Source of the DNA: Sporichthya polymorpha DSM 43042
Lineage (GTDB): Bacteria > Actinomycetota > Actinomycetes > Sporichthyales > Sporichthyaceae
Direction of reading: 5' to 3'
Length of the DNA stretch: 64,000 bases
Assembly: GCF_000384115.1 (NCBI RefSeq)
Contig: NZ_KB913029.1
Location: 3,819,057 to 3,883,056, forward strand
Shown here piece after piece: positions 31,920 through 40,733 of this stretch. A model generated the notes under the pieces. That model was not told the DNA's origin and did not search any database. It saw only the letters and a program-made list of their open reading frames with translations. The first letter of the stretch is position 1, and each line of letters begins with the position of its first letter. Both the position numbers and the translations under genes were made by a program.

Positions 31920-33605
31920 ATGAGTCATCCGCACCCGGAACTGCCCTCGCCGGCGCCGCTGAGCCCCGGCGCGCTGCGTATCGTCCCGCTCGGCGGTCTC
32001 GGCGAGATCGGTCGGAACATGACCGTCTTCGAGTACGGCGGACGGCTGCTGATCGTCGACTGCGGGGTGCTCTTCCCGGAGGCGCACCAGCCCGGCGTCG
32101 ACCTGATCCTGCCCGATTTCACCTACATCGCCGACCGGCTCGACGACATCGACGCGATCGTCCTGACGCACGCGCACGAGGACCACATCGGGGCGGTCCC
32201 GTACCTGCTCAAGCGCAAGGACGACATCCCGCTGATCGGCTCCAAGCTGACCCTCGCGCTCATCGAGGCGAAGCTGCAGGAGCACCGGATCCGCCCGTAC
32301 ACGCTGCAGGTCGACGGCGGCACGACCGAGCGCCTCGGTCCGTTCGAGTGCGAGTTCTTCGCGGTCACGCACTCGATCCCGGACGCGCTCGCCCTCGCGA
32401 TCCGCACCCCGGCCGGGGTCGTGCTCCACACCGGCGACTTCAAGATGGACCAGCTGCCGCTCGACGGCCGGCTCACCGACCTGCCCGGCTTCGCCCGGCT
32501 CGGCACCGAGGGCGTCGACCTGATCATGGTCGACTCCACCAACGCCGAGGTCCCCGGCTTCATCCCCGCGGAGCGCGAGATCGGCCCGGTCATCAGCCGG
32601 GTGTTCGCGGGGGCGAAGGGGCGCATCATCGTCGCCTGCTTCGCGAGCCACGTGCACCGCGTGCAGCAGATCATCGACGCCGCGGTCGCGCACCGGCGCA
32701 AGGTCGCGCTGGTCGGCCGCTCGATGGTGCGGAACATGGGTGTCGCCCAGAACCTCGGCTACCTCACCGTCCCACCGGGCGTGATGGTCGACCCGAAGGC
32801 GATCGACGACCTGCCCGAGGACCAGGTGGTCCTGCTCTCGACCGGGTCCCAGGGCGAGCCGATGTCGGCGCTCTCGCGGATGGCCAACCGCGACCACGCC
32901 ATCCGCATCACCGACCAGGACACGGTGATCCTCGCGTCGTCGCTGATCCCGGGCAACGAGAACGACGTCGGCCGGGTCATCAACGGCCTGACGCGCCTCG
33001 GCGCCGACGTCGTGCACAAGTCCAATGCCCTCGTGCACGTCTCCGGCCACGCGTCGGCGGGCGAGCTGATCTACCTCTACAACCTGGTGAAGCCGCGCAA
33101 CGTCATGCCGGTGCACGGGGAGCCGCGGCACCTGCGGGCCAACGCGGACCTCGCGAAGCTCACCGGCATCCCGGACGAGCGGATCGTCATGGCCGAGGAC
33201 GGCGTGGTCGTCGACCTCGCCGACGGGCTCGCGCAGGTCGTCGGGTCGGTCCCGTGCGGCTACGTCTACGTCGACGGGCTCTCGGTCGGCGACGTCACCG
33301 AGGCCTCGCTCAAGGACCGGCGCATCCTCGGCGACGAGGGCTTCGTGTCGGTGTTCGTCGTCATCGACGCCAACACCGGCAAGATCACCGGCGGCCCGGA
33401 GGTCACCGCCCGCGGGTCCGGCATCGACGACGAGGCGCTCGTCGCGGTCGTGCCGCGGATCGTCGACGTGCTGCAGAACGCCGCCGCGGACGGGACGACC
33501 GACCCGCACCAGCTCCAGCAGATGGTCCGCCGCGTCGTCGGCAAGTGGGTCAACGAGACCTACCGCCGCCGGCCGATGATCCTCCCGGTCGTCGTCTCCG
33601 TCTGA
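31920..33605 (+). CDS. rnj: Ribonuclease J
   Basis: Metallo-beta-lactamase/beta-CASP nuclease with 5'-3' exo- and endonuclease activity in RNA decay and rRNA processing. 561 residues. The zinc motif THAHEDHIGA lies near residue 82, with LHTGDFKMD, the beta-CASP part with FASHVHRVQQI, and VSGHASAGEL. ATG at 31920 is 6 bp after dapA, so dapA-rnj is an operon, as in M. tuberculosis. The stop is followed by a short GGCCGCCCC duplication and the second long palindrome. Confidence 0.95.
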   Translation: MSHPHPELPSPAPLSPGALRIVPLGGLGEIGRNMTVFEYGGRLLIVDCGVLFPEAHQPGVDLILPDFTYIADRLDDIDAIVLTHAHEDHIGAVPYLLKRKDDIPLIGSKLTLALIEAKLQEHRIRPYTLQVDGGTTERLGPFECEFFAVTHSIPDALALAIRTPAGVVLHTGDFKMDQLPLDGRLTDLPGFARLGTEGVDLIMVDSTNAEVPGFIPAEREIGPVISRVFAGAKGRIIVACFASHVHRVQQIIDAAVAHRRKVALVGRSMVRNMGVAQNLGYLTVPPGVMVDPKAIDDLPEDQVVLLSTGSQGEPMSALSRMANRDHAIRITDQDTVILASSLIPGNENDVGRVINGLTRLGADVVHKSNALVHVSGHASAGELIYLYNLVKPRNVMPVHGEPRHLRANADLAKLTGIPDERIVMAEDGVVVDLADGLAQVVGSVPCGYVYVDGLSVGDVTEASLKDRRILGDEGFVSVFVVIDANTGKITGGPEVTARGSGIDDEALVAVVPRIVDVLQNAAADGTTDPHQLQQMVRRVVGKWVNETYRRRPMILPVVVSV

Positions 33606-33655
33606 CCCGCCGGTCCAGTCGGTCGGCCGCCCCGGCCGCCCCGGCCGACGATCCT

Positions 33656-33711
33656 GTCAAGAAAGGGTGACACCCCTTACTGCGCAGTAAGGGGTGTCAC
33701 CCTTTCTTGAC
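33656..33711. repeat. Long perfect palindrome, copy 2
   Basis: A 56 bp perfect palindrome centred between 33683 and 33684. Each arm runs GTCAAGAAA then GGGTGACACCCCTTACTGC. The inner 44 bp are identical to copy 1 at 14031-14087; only the outer A/T tracts differ (AAGAAA here, AAAAAAA there), and the difference is mirrored on both arms, so pairing is kept. It lies between rnj and ftsK, 46 bp before the likely ftsK -10. Probable terminator for dapA-rnj. Confidence 0.88.
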
Positions 33712-33757
33712 GGGGCCGGGCGCCGCGTGGCGCACGGGACTGGTGGGACTCCAGAGA

Positions 33758-33763
33758 TACCCT
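33758..33763 (+). promoter_or_regulatory. Possible -10 element TACCCT before ftsK
   Basis: TACCCT ends 7 nt before ATG at 33771, where no Shine-Dalgarno is visible. This suggests a leaderless ftsK mRNA, started just after the palindromic terminator. Confidence 0.5.
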
Positions 33764-33770
33764 GCGACCC

Positions 33771-36383
33771 ATGGCATCTCGTTCCTCCCGTGGCGCGACC
33801 GCTACCCGCAAGGAGTCGGTCCCGGCGGCCCGCAGCAAGGGCGGTGGCCGGGCCGCGAAGGTGGTTCAGGCGCCCAAGGACGCGATGCAGAAGACCGCGA
33901 TCCGCCGAGCGACGGTCAGCCAGTTCAAGGTCAACCCGATCACGGGGCTGATCCTCGGGTTCTGGGCGATCGTCGAGGGCCTGTACCTCGCGATCGCGCG
34001 CGGGATCGGGACGGTCGTCCGCGGGATCGGGCACACCGCCCGCGAGCTCGATCCGGCGCACCGGCGGGACGGCCTCGGCCTCGCGCTGGTCGGCTTCGCC
34101 GTCATCGTCGCGGCGGGGGAGTGGTGGAGCCTGCAGGGCCACCTCGGCCGGGGCATCCGCGCCGTCGTCGCCGGCAGCCTCGGGGCGCCCGGCCTCGCCC
34201 TGCCCGTCGCCCTCGCCGTCCTCGGCCTCTACGTGCTGCGCAACAGCGCCGAGACGACCGAGCGCGGGCGGATCGGCATCGGCGCCACCGCGCTGACCGT
34301 CGGCATCTGCGGCCTGGTCTCCGTCGCCCAGGACGTCCCGCGGCCCGAGGACGAGGCCGCGCTGCGCGACGCCGGTGGCATGGTCGGCTACCTGGTCTCC
34401 CGCCCGCTGGTCGAGGCGCTGACGCCGCCCGTCGCGACGGTCCTGCTCAGCCTGCTGGCGATCTTCGGCCTGCTGGTCGTCACCGCGACCCCGCTGAACA
34501 AGCTGCCGCAGCGGCTGCGCGCCCTGGCCACGCCGATCATCGGCCCGCCCGAGGGCCGCGAGGAGGACGAGGTCGCCGCCGCGGCGAAGAAGCGCCGCCG
34601 CGGCGACGTGGCGATCGACGCCGCCGGCGCCCCGTACGGCGAGGAGATCGAGGACGCGCCCAAGCCCAAGCGGCGCCGCCGGACCACGGCCGGCGACCCG
34701 CTCACCGGCGACGAGCCGTTCGAGACCCCGGTCGTTCTGCCCGGCAAGAAGCTCCCGAAGCCGGCCGCGGCCTCGGACGACCAGCCGACCGGGCCGATCG
34801 ACGGCGTCGGTGGCGTCGGTGGAGCGGTCGTCAGCCCCGGCGGCGAGCCGGACCTGCTGCCGCCGCCGGCCGGCGCCGTCCCGCTGCGGGGTGAGCAGCT
34901 CACCCTGGCCGGGAACATCACCTACCACCTGCCCGGGTCCGACGCCCTGTCCGCCGGCACGATGCACGCCGCGCGCACCAAGGCCAACGACGCCGTCGTC
35001 GATGCCCTGACCGGCGTTCTCGAGCAGTTCGACATCGACGCCGCCGTCACCGGGTTCACCCGCGGCCCGACGGTGACGCGCTACGAGGTCGAGGTCGGGC
35101 CGGGTGTGAAGGTCGAGCGCGTCACGGCGCTGAGCAAGAACATCGCCTACGCCGTCGCCAGCGCGGACGTGCGGATCCTGAGCCCGATCCCCGGCAAGTC
35201 CGCGATCGGCATCGAGATCCCGAACACCGACCGCGAGTGGGTGACGCTCGGCGACGTCCTGCGTTCCGACACCGCGCGGAACGACCACCACCCGATGGTC
35301 GTGGCGCTCGGCAAGGACGTCGAGGGCGGCTTCGTCTGCGCGAACCTCGCGAAGATGCCGCACATCCTCGTCGCCGGTGCGACCGGTGCCGGTAAGTCGA
35401 GCTGCATCAACTCCCTCATCGTCTCGATCCTCATGCGCGCGACGCCGGAGGAGGTGCGGCTGATCCTCATCGACCCCAAGCGCGTCGAGCTCACGGGGTA
35501 CGAGGGCATCCCGCACCTGATCACGCCGGTCATCACCAGCCCGAAGAAGGCCGCCGAGGCACTGCAGTGGGTCGCGCGTGAGATGGACATGCGCTACGAC
35601 GACCTCGAGGCGTCCGGCTTCAAGCACGTCGACGACTTCAACGCCGCGGTCCGCGCCGGGACGCTCCAGCCTCCGCTCGGCAGCGAACGCGTCTACACGC
35701 CGTACCCGTACCTGCTGGTGATCGTCGACGAGCTCGCCGACCTGATGATGGTCGCCCCGCGCGACGTCGAGGCCTCGATCCAGCGCATCACCCAGCTCGC
35801 CCGCGCGGCCGGCATCCACCTGGTCATCGCGACGCAGCGGCCGTCGGTCGACGTCGTCACCGGTCTGATCAAGGCCAACGTGCCGTCGCGGCTGGCGTTC
35901 GCGACCTCCTCCCTCGCCGACAGCCGCGTCATCCTCGACCAGCCCGGCGCCGAGAAACTCGTCGGCCAGGGCGACGGTCTGTTCCTGCCGATGGGCGCGT
36001 CCAAGCCGATCCGTATCCAGGGCGCCTTCGTCCCGGAGAAGGAGATCCAGGCGGTCGTCAAGCACTGCAAGGAGCAGATGACCGCGGAGTACCGCGAGGA
36101 CGTCACCGCACCGGCCGGCCCGAGCAAGGAGATCGACGCCGACATCGGCGACGACCTCGACCTGCTCTGCCAGGCCGCTGAGCTCGTCATCACCACGCAG
36201 TTCGGCTCGACGTCGATGCTCCAGCGCAAGCTCCGGGTCGGCTTCGCCAAGGCCGGCCGCCTGATGGACCTGATGGAGAGCCGCGGCATCGTCGGCCCGT
36301 CCGAGGGCTCGAAGGCCCGCGACGTGCTCGTCGTCCCCGACGACGTCGACGAGGTCCTCGCCGGCCTGCGGGGTGGTGAGTGA
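33771..36383 (+). CDS. ftsK: DNA translocase FtsK
   Basis: Septal DNA pump that clears chromosomes at division. A basic N-terminus is followed by about four membrane segments (residues 60-240), a Pro/Lys-rich linker (about 265-385), and the motor: Walker A GATGAGKSS near 536, Walker B LLVIVDELADLMM near 645, TQRPSVDVVTGLIKANVPSR. The C-terminal winged-helix gamma domain (AAELVITTQFGSTSMLQRKLRVG) reads KOPS-type sites. 870 residues, close to M. tuberculosis FtsK. ATG at 33771. The stop overlaps a tiny downstream gene. Confidence 0.95.
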   Translation: MASRSSRGATATRKESVPAARSKGGGRAAKVVQAPKDAMQKTAIRRATVSQFKVNPITGLILGFWAIVEGLYLAIARGIGTVVRGIGHTARELDPAHRRDGLGLALVGFAVIVAAGEWWSLQGHLGRGIRAVVAGSLGAPGLALPVALAVLGLYVLRNSAETTERGRIGIGATALTVGICGLVSVAQDVPRPEDEAALRDAGGMVGYLVSRPLVEALTPPVATVLLSLLAIFGLLVVTATPLNKLPQRLRALATPIIGPPEGREEDEVAAAAKKRRRGDVAIDAAGAPYGEEIEDAPKPKRRRRTTAGDPLTGDEPFETPVVLPGKKLPKPAAASDDQPTGPIDGVGGVGGAVVSPGGEPDLLPPPAGAVPLRGEQLTLAGNITYHLPGSDALSAGTMHAARTKANDAVVDALTGVLEQFDIDAAVTGFTRGPTVTRYEVEVGPGVKVERVTALSKNIAYAVASADVRILSPIPGKSAIGIEIPNTDREWVTLGDVLRSDTARNDHHPMVVALGKDVEGGFVCANLAKMPHILVAGATGAGKSSCINSLIVSILMRATPEEVRLILIDPKRVELTGYEGIPHLITPVITSPKKAAEALQWVAREMDMRYDDLEASGFKHVDDFNAAVRAGTLQPPLGSERVYTPYPYLLVIVDELADLMMVAPRDVEASIQRITQLARAAGIHLVIATQRPSVDVVTGLIKANVPSRLAFATSSLADSRVILDQPGAEKLVGQGDGLFLPMGASKPIRIQGAFVPEKEIQAVVKHCKEQMTAEYREDVTAPAGPSKEIDADIGDDLDLLCQAAELVITTQFGSTSMLQRKLRVGFAKAGRLMDLMESRGIVGPSEGSKARDVLVVPDDVDEVLAGLRGGE

Positions 36384-36556
36384 TGGCGCTGCTCCGGACC
36401 GGCACCGCCCCCCGCCCCGACGCCTACGCCGCCGCCAACCGGCCGGGCCGGGTGAACCTGACGCTGTGGATGGGGATCGGCCTCCTGCTGCCCCTGCTCT
36501 ACGGCGTCGCGCTCGTCGTCGCGGTGGTCGTCGACGCCTGGCGCGCGGGTGGGTGA
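36383..36556 (+). CDS. 57-residue single-span membrane protein coupled to ftsK
   Basis: A short open frame starting with ATG at 36383 that overlaps the ftsK stop (TGATG). It encodes 57 residues: a hydrophilic N-terminus (about 28 residues), one hydrophobic segment (MGIGLLLPLLYGVALVVAVV) and a short basic end. The frame overlap and membrane segment argue that it is real, and coupling to ftsK suggests a division or membrane partner. No family is recognised. Confidence 0.55.
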   Translation: MALLRTGTAPRPDAYAAANRPGRVNLTLWMGIGLLLPLLYGVALVVAVVVDAWRAGG

Positions 36557-36781
36557 AGGCGTCTCCGGAGGCCGGGCCGGTCACCCGAACGGCCCTACGC
36601 GCGAGTAGCGCAGGTCACTTTTCGGCCGCTCGGCGTTCCAAATGCGCCGTTCGCCCGCACGTCCTGCCCTTTCGGCGCAGCTGTCCGCCGCCCGTCGTTT
36701 TCTCGGAAGTTTGTTCGTAAAACGCCCGGGACCCGCGAGTAGCGTCCGGCGCAGCCTGGCCCAGGCACGGCAGGAGGCGGT

Positions 36782-38296
36782 ATGGCTCTCGGATTTCTCG
36801 ACCGCGAACGGACGATCGCACCGCCGGGGTGGAGTCGCTGGCTGATCCCGCCCGCTGCGCTCTCGGTGCACCTGGCGATCGGACAGGCCTACGCCTGGTC
36901 GGTGTTCAAGAAACCGCTCGAAGCCACGATGCTGACCGACAGCGGCCACCCCGGGACGCTCTCGGCGCTGCCGTTCCAGCTCGGCATCGTCATGCTCGGC
37001 GTCTCCGCGGCCCTGTTCGGCACCAAGGTCGAGAGCCGCGGGCCGCGCTGGGCGATGGCGGTGTCGTCGCTGTGCTTCTGCTCGGGTCTGGCCATCGCGG
37101 CCTTCGCGGTCCTGATCGACCAGTACTGGCTCGTGGTGGTCGGCTACGGCTTCGTCGGCGGCATCGGTCTCGGCATCGGCTACATCTCACCGGTCTCGAC
37201 GCTGATCAAGTGGTTCCCCGACCGGCCGGGTCTGGCGACCGGCTGCGCGATCATGGGCTTCGGCGGTGGCGCGTTGTTCGCCTCGCCGTTCAGCACCGAG
37301 CTGCTCAAGAAGTTCGACGCGCTGATCACCCCGCCGGCGCAGGGCGCCGCCCCGCTGTCCGGAGCGGTGCTCGACACCGCCCAGGACGGCATCGCCAAGA
37401 CCTTCCTCGTGATGGCGGTCTTCTACGCGGTCTTCATGACGATGAGCTACACGCTCGTCCGCGTCCCGGCTCCGGGTTGGCACCCGGGCAAGGAGCCGCC
37501 GCGGCAGGACCGGGTCCTGCAGTCCAGGGCGAACGTGTCGGCGAAGAACGCCATCCGGACCCCGCAGTTCTGGTTCCTGTGGGTCGTCCTGTGCTTCAAC
37601 GTCACGGCGGGTATCGGCATCCTCGAACGCGCGGCGCCGATCTTCCGCGACTTCTTCCCGGACTCCGGTGACGGTGACGCGGCGTCACTGGCCGCGGCCG
37701 CCGCGGGATTCGTCGCGATCCTGTCGCTGTCGAACGCCCTCGGCCGGATCCTGTGGTCGTCCACCTCGGACTACCTCGGCCGCAAGAACATGTACCGGAT
37801 GTACCTCGGCGTCGGGGCGTTGCTCTACACCTACGTCCTGCTGACGACGGACGCGAACAAGCCGCTGTTCCTGATCGCCTGCATCCTGATCCTGTCCTTC
37901 TACGGCGCCGGCTTCGCAACGATCCCGGCGTACCTGAAGGACCTGTTCGGGACCTACCAGGTCGGCGCGATCCACGGCCGGCTGCTCACCGCGTGGTCGG
38001 TCGCGGGCGTGCTCGGTCCGTTCATCATCAACAACATCGCGGACGAGCGGATCGCCGACGGCAAGACCGGCCCGGACATCTACACGCCGTCGTTCATGAT
38101 CGTCATCGTCCTGCTGGTCATCGCGTTCGTCTGCAACGAGCTGATCCGGCCGGTCGACGCGAAGTGGCACGAGCCCGCGACCGTGGACGCGGCCGAGCCG
38201 GCCCCGGTCGGCGACGTCGAGGCCGCAGCGGAGATCGAGGACGCCGAGGTGGCCGAGGTCGCCGGGGCCGCCGAGAAGAGCGGGAGCGCATCGTGA
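36782..38296 (+). CDS. MFS transporter of the oxalate:formate antiporter (OFA) family
   Basis: A 504-residue major facilitator with 12 predicted membrane segments. Features of the OFA family: LAIGQAYAWSVFKKPL in helix 1, GGIGLGIGYISPVSTLIKWFPDRPG in the 4-5 region, and NALGRILWSSTSDYLGRKN after helix 8. The C-terminal tail is Ala/Glu-rich. ATG at 36782 follows CAGGAGG. Substrate is probably a small carboxylate; oxalate/formate exchange is only one member's activity. The 225 bp before it contains no ORF but has CGCGAGTAGCG twice (about 36600 and 36733). Confidence 0.85.
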   Translation: MALGFLDRERTIAPPGWSRWLIPPAALSVHLAIGQAYAWSVFKKPLEATMLTDSGHPGTLSALPFQLGIVMLGVSAALFGTKVESRGPRWAMAVSSLCFCSGLAIAAFAVLIDQYWLVVVGYGFVGGIGLGIGYISPVSTLIKWFPDRPGLATGCAIMGFGGGALFASPFSTELLKKFDALITPPAQGAAPLSGAVLDTAQDGIAKTFLVMAVFYAVFMTMSYTLVRVPAPGWHPGKEPPRQDRVLQSRANVSAKNAIRTPQFWFLWVVLCFNVTAGIGILERAAPIFRDFFPDSGDGDAASLAAAAAGFVAILSLSNALGRILWSSTSDYLGRKNMYRMYLGVGALLYTYVLLTTDANKPLFLIACILILSFYGAGFATIPAYLKDLFGTYQVGAIHGRLLTAWSVAGVLGPFIINNIADERIADGKTGPDIYTPSFMIVIVLLVIAFVCNELIRPVDAKWHEPATVDAAEPAPVGDVEAAAEIEDAEVAEVAGAAEKSGSAS

Positions 38297-38457
38297 ACGC
38301 CGCGACGAACACCACGGAACAGGCCGAGCAGAACGTCTCCAACGGCATCGACCCCAAGCTCAAGCCGGTGATGGTGTTCGCGTGGCTGTGGGTCGCGGCG
38401 CCGTTCACCTACGGCCTCTGGAAGCTCTTCGAGAAGATCGACGCGCTCTTCACGTAG
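38293..38457 (+). CDS. Small membrane subunit paired with the OFA MFS transporter
   Basis: A 54-residue protein starting at GTG 38293 and overlapping the transporter stop by 4 bp. A polar N-terminus is followed by [20 protein letters not shown], one membrane helix, then [11 protein letters not shown]. Such small partners are found right after OFA-type carriers in actinobacteria and are annotated as MFS small subunits. It probably assembles with or stabilises the carrier. Confidence 0.75.
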   Translation: MNAATNTTEQAEQNVSNGIDPKLKPVMVFAWLWVAAPFTYGLWKLFEKIDALFT

Positions 38458-38501
38458 GGCATCCCACGGCTCGCCTGGGCGGGTCACGGTGCTGCGCCGC
38501 C

Positions 38502-38507
38502 TAGACT
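38502..38507 (+). promoter_or_regulatory. Possible -10 element TAGACT before rimO
   Basis: TAGACT ends 8 nt before GTG at 38516, with no Shine-Dalgarno in between. The same hexamer precedes ylxR. A leaderless start for rimO is likely. Confidence 0.45.
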
Positions 38508-38515
38508 TGCAGCCC

Positions 38516-40063
38516 GTGACCCCCCGCTCGCGCCGCCCGCGACCGGCCGACGCGGGCCCCCGCCCGAGCGCCGCCCGGCGTCGCCGCGCGTCGCGGGCGG
38601 AGAGCCCGCCGCTGCCCGCGGCCCCCACCGTCGCCCTCGTGACACTGGGCTGCCAGCGCAACGAGGTGGATTCCGAGGAGCTCGCGGGCCGCCTCGCCGC
38701 CGACGGCTGGACGCTGACCGCGGAGGCCGAGGACGCCGACGTGGTGATGGTCAACACGTGCGGCTTCGTCGAGGCGGCCAAGAAGGACTCGATCGACACC
38801 CTGCTCGCCGCCGCCGACCTCAAGGACGGTGGCAAGGCCCGGGCCGTCGTCGCCGTGGGGTGCCTGGCCGAGCGCTACGGCACCGAACTGGCCGACGCCC
38901 TGCCCGAGGCCACCGTACTGGGCTTCGACGACTACAGCGCGATCTCCGAGCGGCTGCAGGCCGCGATGCGCGGCGACACGCACGCCCCCCACGTCCCGCG
39001 CGACCGCCGGGCGCTGCTGCCGATCTCGCCCGTCGAGCGGCAGGCCGCCGCCCCGACGACCGCGGTCGAGGAGCTCTCGGCCTGGACCGGCCCGGCGTCC
39101 GGCCCGCGCCCGCTGCGCGCCCGCCTGGAGGGCGGCCCGGTCGCCCCGCTCAAGCTCGCGTCCGGGTGCGACCGGCGCTGCTCGTTCTGCGCGATCCCGT
39201 CGTTCCGCGGCGCGTTCGTCTCCCGCCGGCCCGCCGAACTGCTCGCCGAGGCCGCCTGGCTCGCCGAGTCCGGGGTCCGCGAGCTCGTGCTGGTCTCGGA
39301 GAACTCGACGTCCTACGGCAAGGACCTCGGCGAGCTGCGCCTGCTCGAGCTGCTGCTGCCGAAGCTGGCCGAGGTCGAGGGCATCGAGCGGATCCGCGCG
39401 AACTACCTGCAGCCGGCGGAGATGCGGCCCTCGCTGGTCGAGGCACTCACGGCGACCCCGAAGGTCGTGCCGTACTTCGACCTGTCGTTCCAGCACTCCT
39501 CGGCGGACGTGCTGCGGCGCATGCGCCGCTTCGGCGACACGGACCGGTTCCTCGGCCTGATCGAGCAGATCCGCGCCCGCGCGCCGCACGCGGGCATCCG
39601 CACCAACGTCATCGTCGGCTTCCCGGGCGAGACCGAGGCCGACCTTCGTGAGCTCGAGCGGTTCCTTCTCGGTGCGCGCCTCGACACGGTCGGGGTGTTC
39701 GGGTACTCGGACGAGGACGGGACCGAGGCCGCCGGTTTCGACGGCAAGGTCGACCCCGACGAGGTCCGCGCACGCGTCGAGCACATCACGCGGCTCGTCG
39801 AGGAGCTCACCAACGCCCGCGCCGAGGACCGCGTCGGCGAGGTCGTCTCCGTGCTGGTCGAGGAGAACGACGCGTTCCGCTACCCGGGGGCCGACGAGCA
39901 CGGCGAGGCCTCGGCCGAGGGGCGCGCCGCGCACCAGGCCCCGGAGGTCGACGGCAGCACGGTCCTGATCGGAGGGGAGCCCGAGGTCGGGCAGATCGTG
40001 ACGGCCACGGTCGTGGGGACCGACGGCGTCGACCTGATCGCCACGGTGACCGAGGCCTCCTGA
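38516..40063 (+). CDS. rimO: Ribosomal protein S12 methylthiotransferase
   Basis: Radical-SAM enzyme that adds a methylthio group to Asp of ribosomal protein S12. Domains: an Arg/Pro-rich N-tail, UPF0004 domain with three cluster Cys ([27 protein letters not shown]), radical-SAM domain with [17 protein letters not shown], and C-terminal TRAM domain. About 515 residues. GTG at 38516 is preferred over GTG at 38489 because of the TAGACT hexamer 8 nt upstream. An insert after residue 150 ([19 protein letters not shown]) lengthens the linker. Followed by pgsA after 1 bp. Confidence 0.92.
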   Translation: MTPRSRRPRPADAGPRPSAARRRRASRAESPPLPAAPTVALVTLGCQRNEVDSEELAGRLAADGWTLTAEAEDADVVMVNTCGFVEAAKKDSIDTLLAAADLKDGGKARAVVAVGCLAERYGTELADALPEATVLGFDDYSAISERLQAAMRGDTHAPHVPRDRRALLPISPVERQAAAPTTAVEELSAWTGPASGPRPLRARLEGGPVAPLKLASGCDRRCSFCAIPSFRGAFVSRRPAELLAEAAWLAESGVRELVLVSENSTSYGKDLGELRLLELLLPKLAEVEGIERIRANYLQPAEMRPSLVEALTATPKVVPYFDLSFQHSSADVLRRMRRFGDTDRFLGLIEQIRARAPHAGIRTNVIVGFPGETEADLRELERFLLGARLDTVGVFGYSDEDGTEAAGFDGKVDPDEVRARVEHITRLVEELTNARAEDRVGEVVSVLVEENDAFRYPGADEHGEASAEGRAAHQAPEVDGSTVLIGGEPEVGQIVTATVVGTDGVDLIATVTEAS

Positions 40064-40064
40064 C

Positions 40065-40733
40065 ATGTTCGAACCCACGCCGGCCGAGGTCGAGCCCGGT
40101 CGCCCGGATCATCTGGCCGACCCGGTCGCGCCCGCCGGCACGTGGAACATCGCGAACCTCCTGACGCTCCTGCGGCTGCTGCTCGTCCCGGTCTTCCTCG
40201 TCGTGCTGCTGCACGAGGACGGGGAGTCCGAGGGCTGGCGCTGGGCGGCCTGGGGCGTGTTCGCCGTCGCGTCGTTCACCGACTCGCTCGACGGCAAGCT
40301 CGCGCGGCGCTACGGGCTCGTGACCGACTTCGGGAAGATCGCCGACCCCATCGCCGACAAGGCGCTCACCGGCTCGGCGCTGATCGTGCTCTCGTCGATG
40401 GACGAGCTGCCCTGGGCGGTCACGATCGTGATCCTCGTCCGCGAGATCGGCGTGACGCTGCTGCGCTTCTGGGTGATCCGGCACGGCGTGATCCCCGCCA
40501 GCCGCGGCGGCAAGCTGAAATCGCTCGTGCTCGGTGTCGCGATCGGGCTGTACGTGCTGCCGTTCACCGGGCTGTTGCAGGACCTCGCCACCGCGCTGAT
40601 GACGGCGGCGGTGGTCATCGCCCTCGCGACCGGCGCGGACTACGTGTTCCGGGCGCTGCGTCTGCGCCGTGAGTCCCGCGCCGAGGCACGGGCGGGGCGG
40701 GCCGCCCGATCCGGGGCGGACGAGCGCCGGTGA
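40065..40733 (+). CDS. pgsA: CDP-diacylglycerol-glycerol-3-phosphate 3-phosphatidyltransferase
   Basis: Membrane enzyme making phosphatidylglycerophosphate. The CDP-alcohol phosphotransferase motif is complete: DSLDGKLARRYG followed by DFGKIADPIADK (D-x2-DG-x2-AR-x8-G-x3-D-x3-D). Five or six membrane segments, 222 residues, with a basic, Arg-rich C-terminal tail. ATG at 40065 is 1 bp after rimO, and the stop overlaps cinA by 4 bp. The rimO-pgsA-cinA-clgR order is common in actinobacteria. Confidence 0.9.
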   Translation: MFEPTPAEVEPGRPDHLADPVAPAGTWNIANLLTLLRLLLVPVFLVVLLHEDGESEGWRWAAWGVFAVASFTDSLDGKLARRYGLVTDFGKIADPIADKALTGSALIVLSSMDELPWAVTIVILVREIGVTLLRFWVIRHGVIPASRGGKLKSLVLGVAIGLYVLPFTGLLQDLATALMTAAVVIALATGADYVFRALRLRRESRAEARAGRAARSGADERR

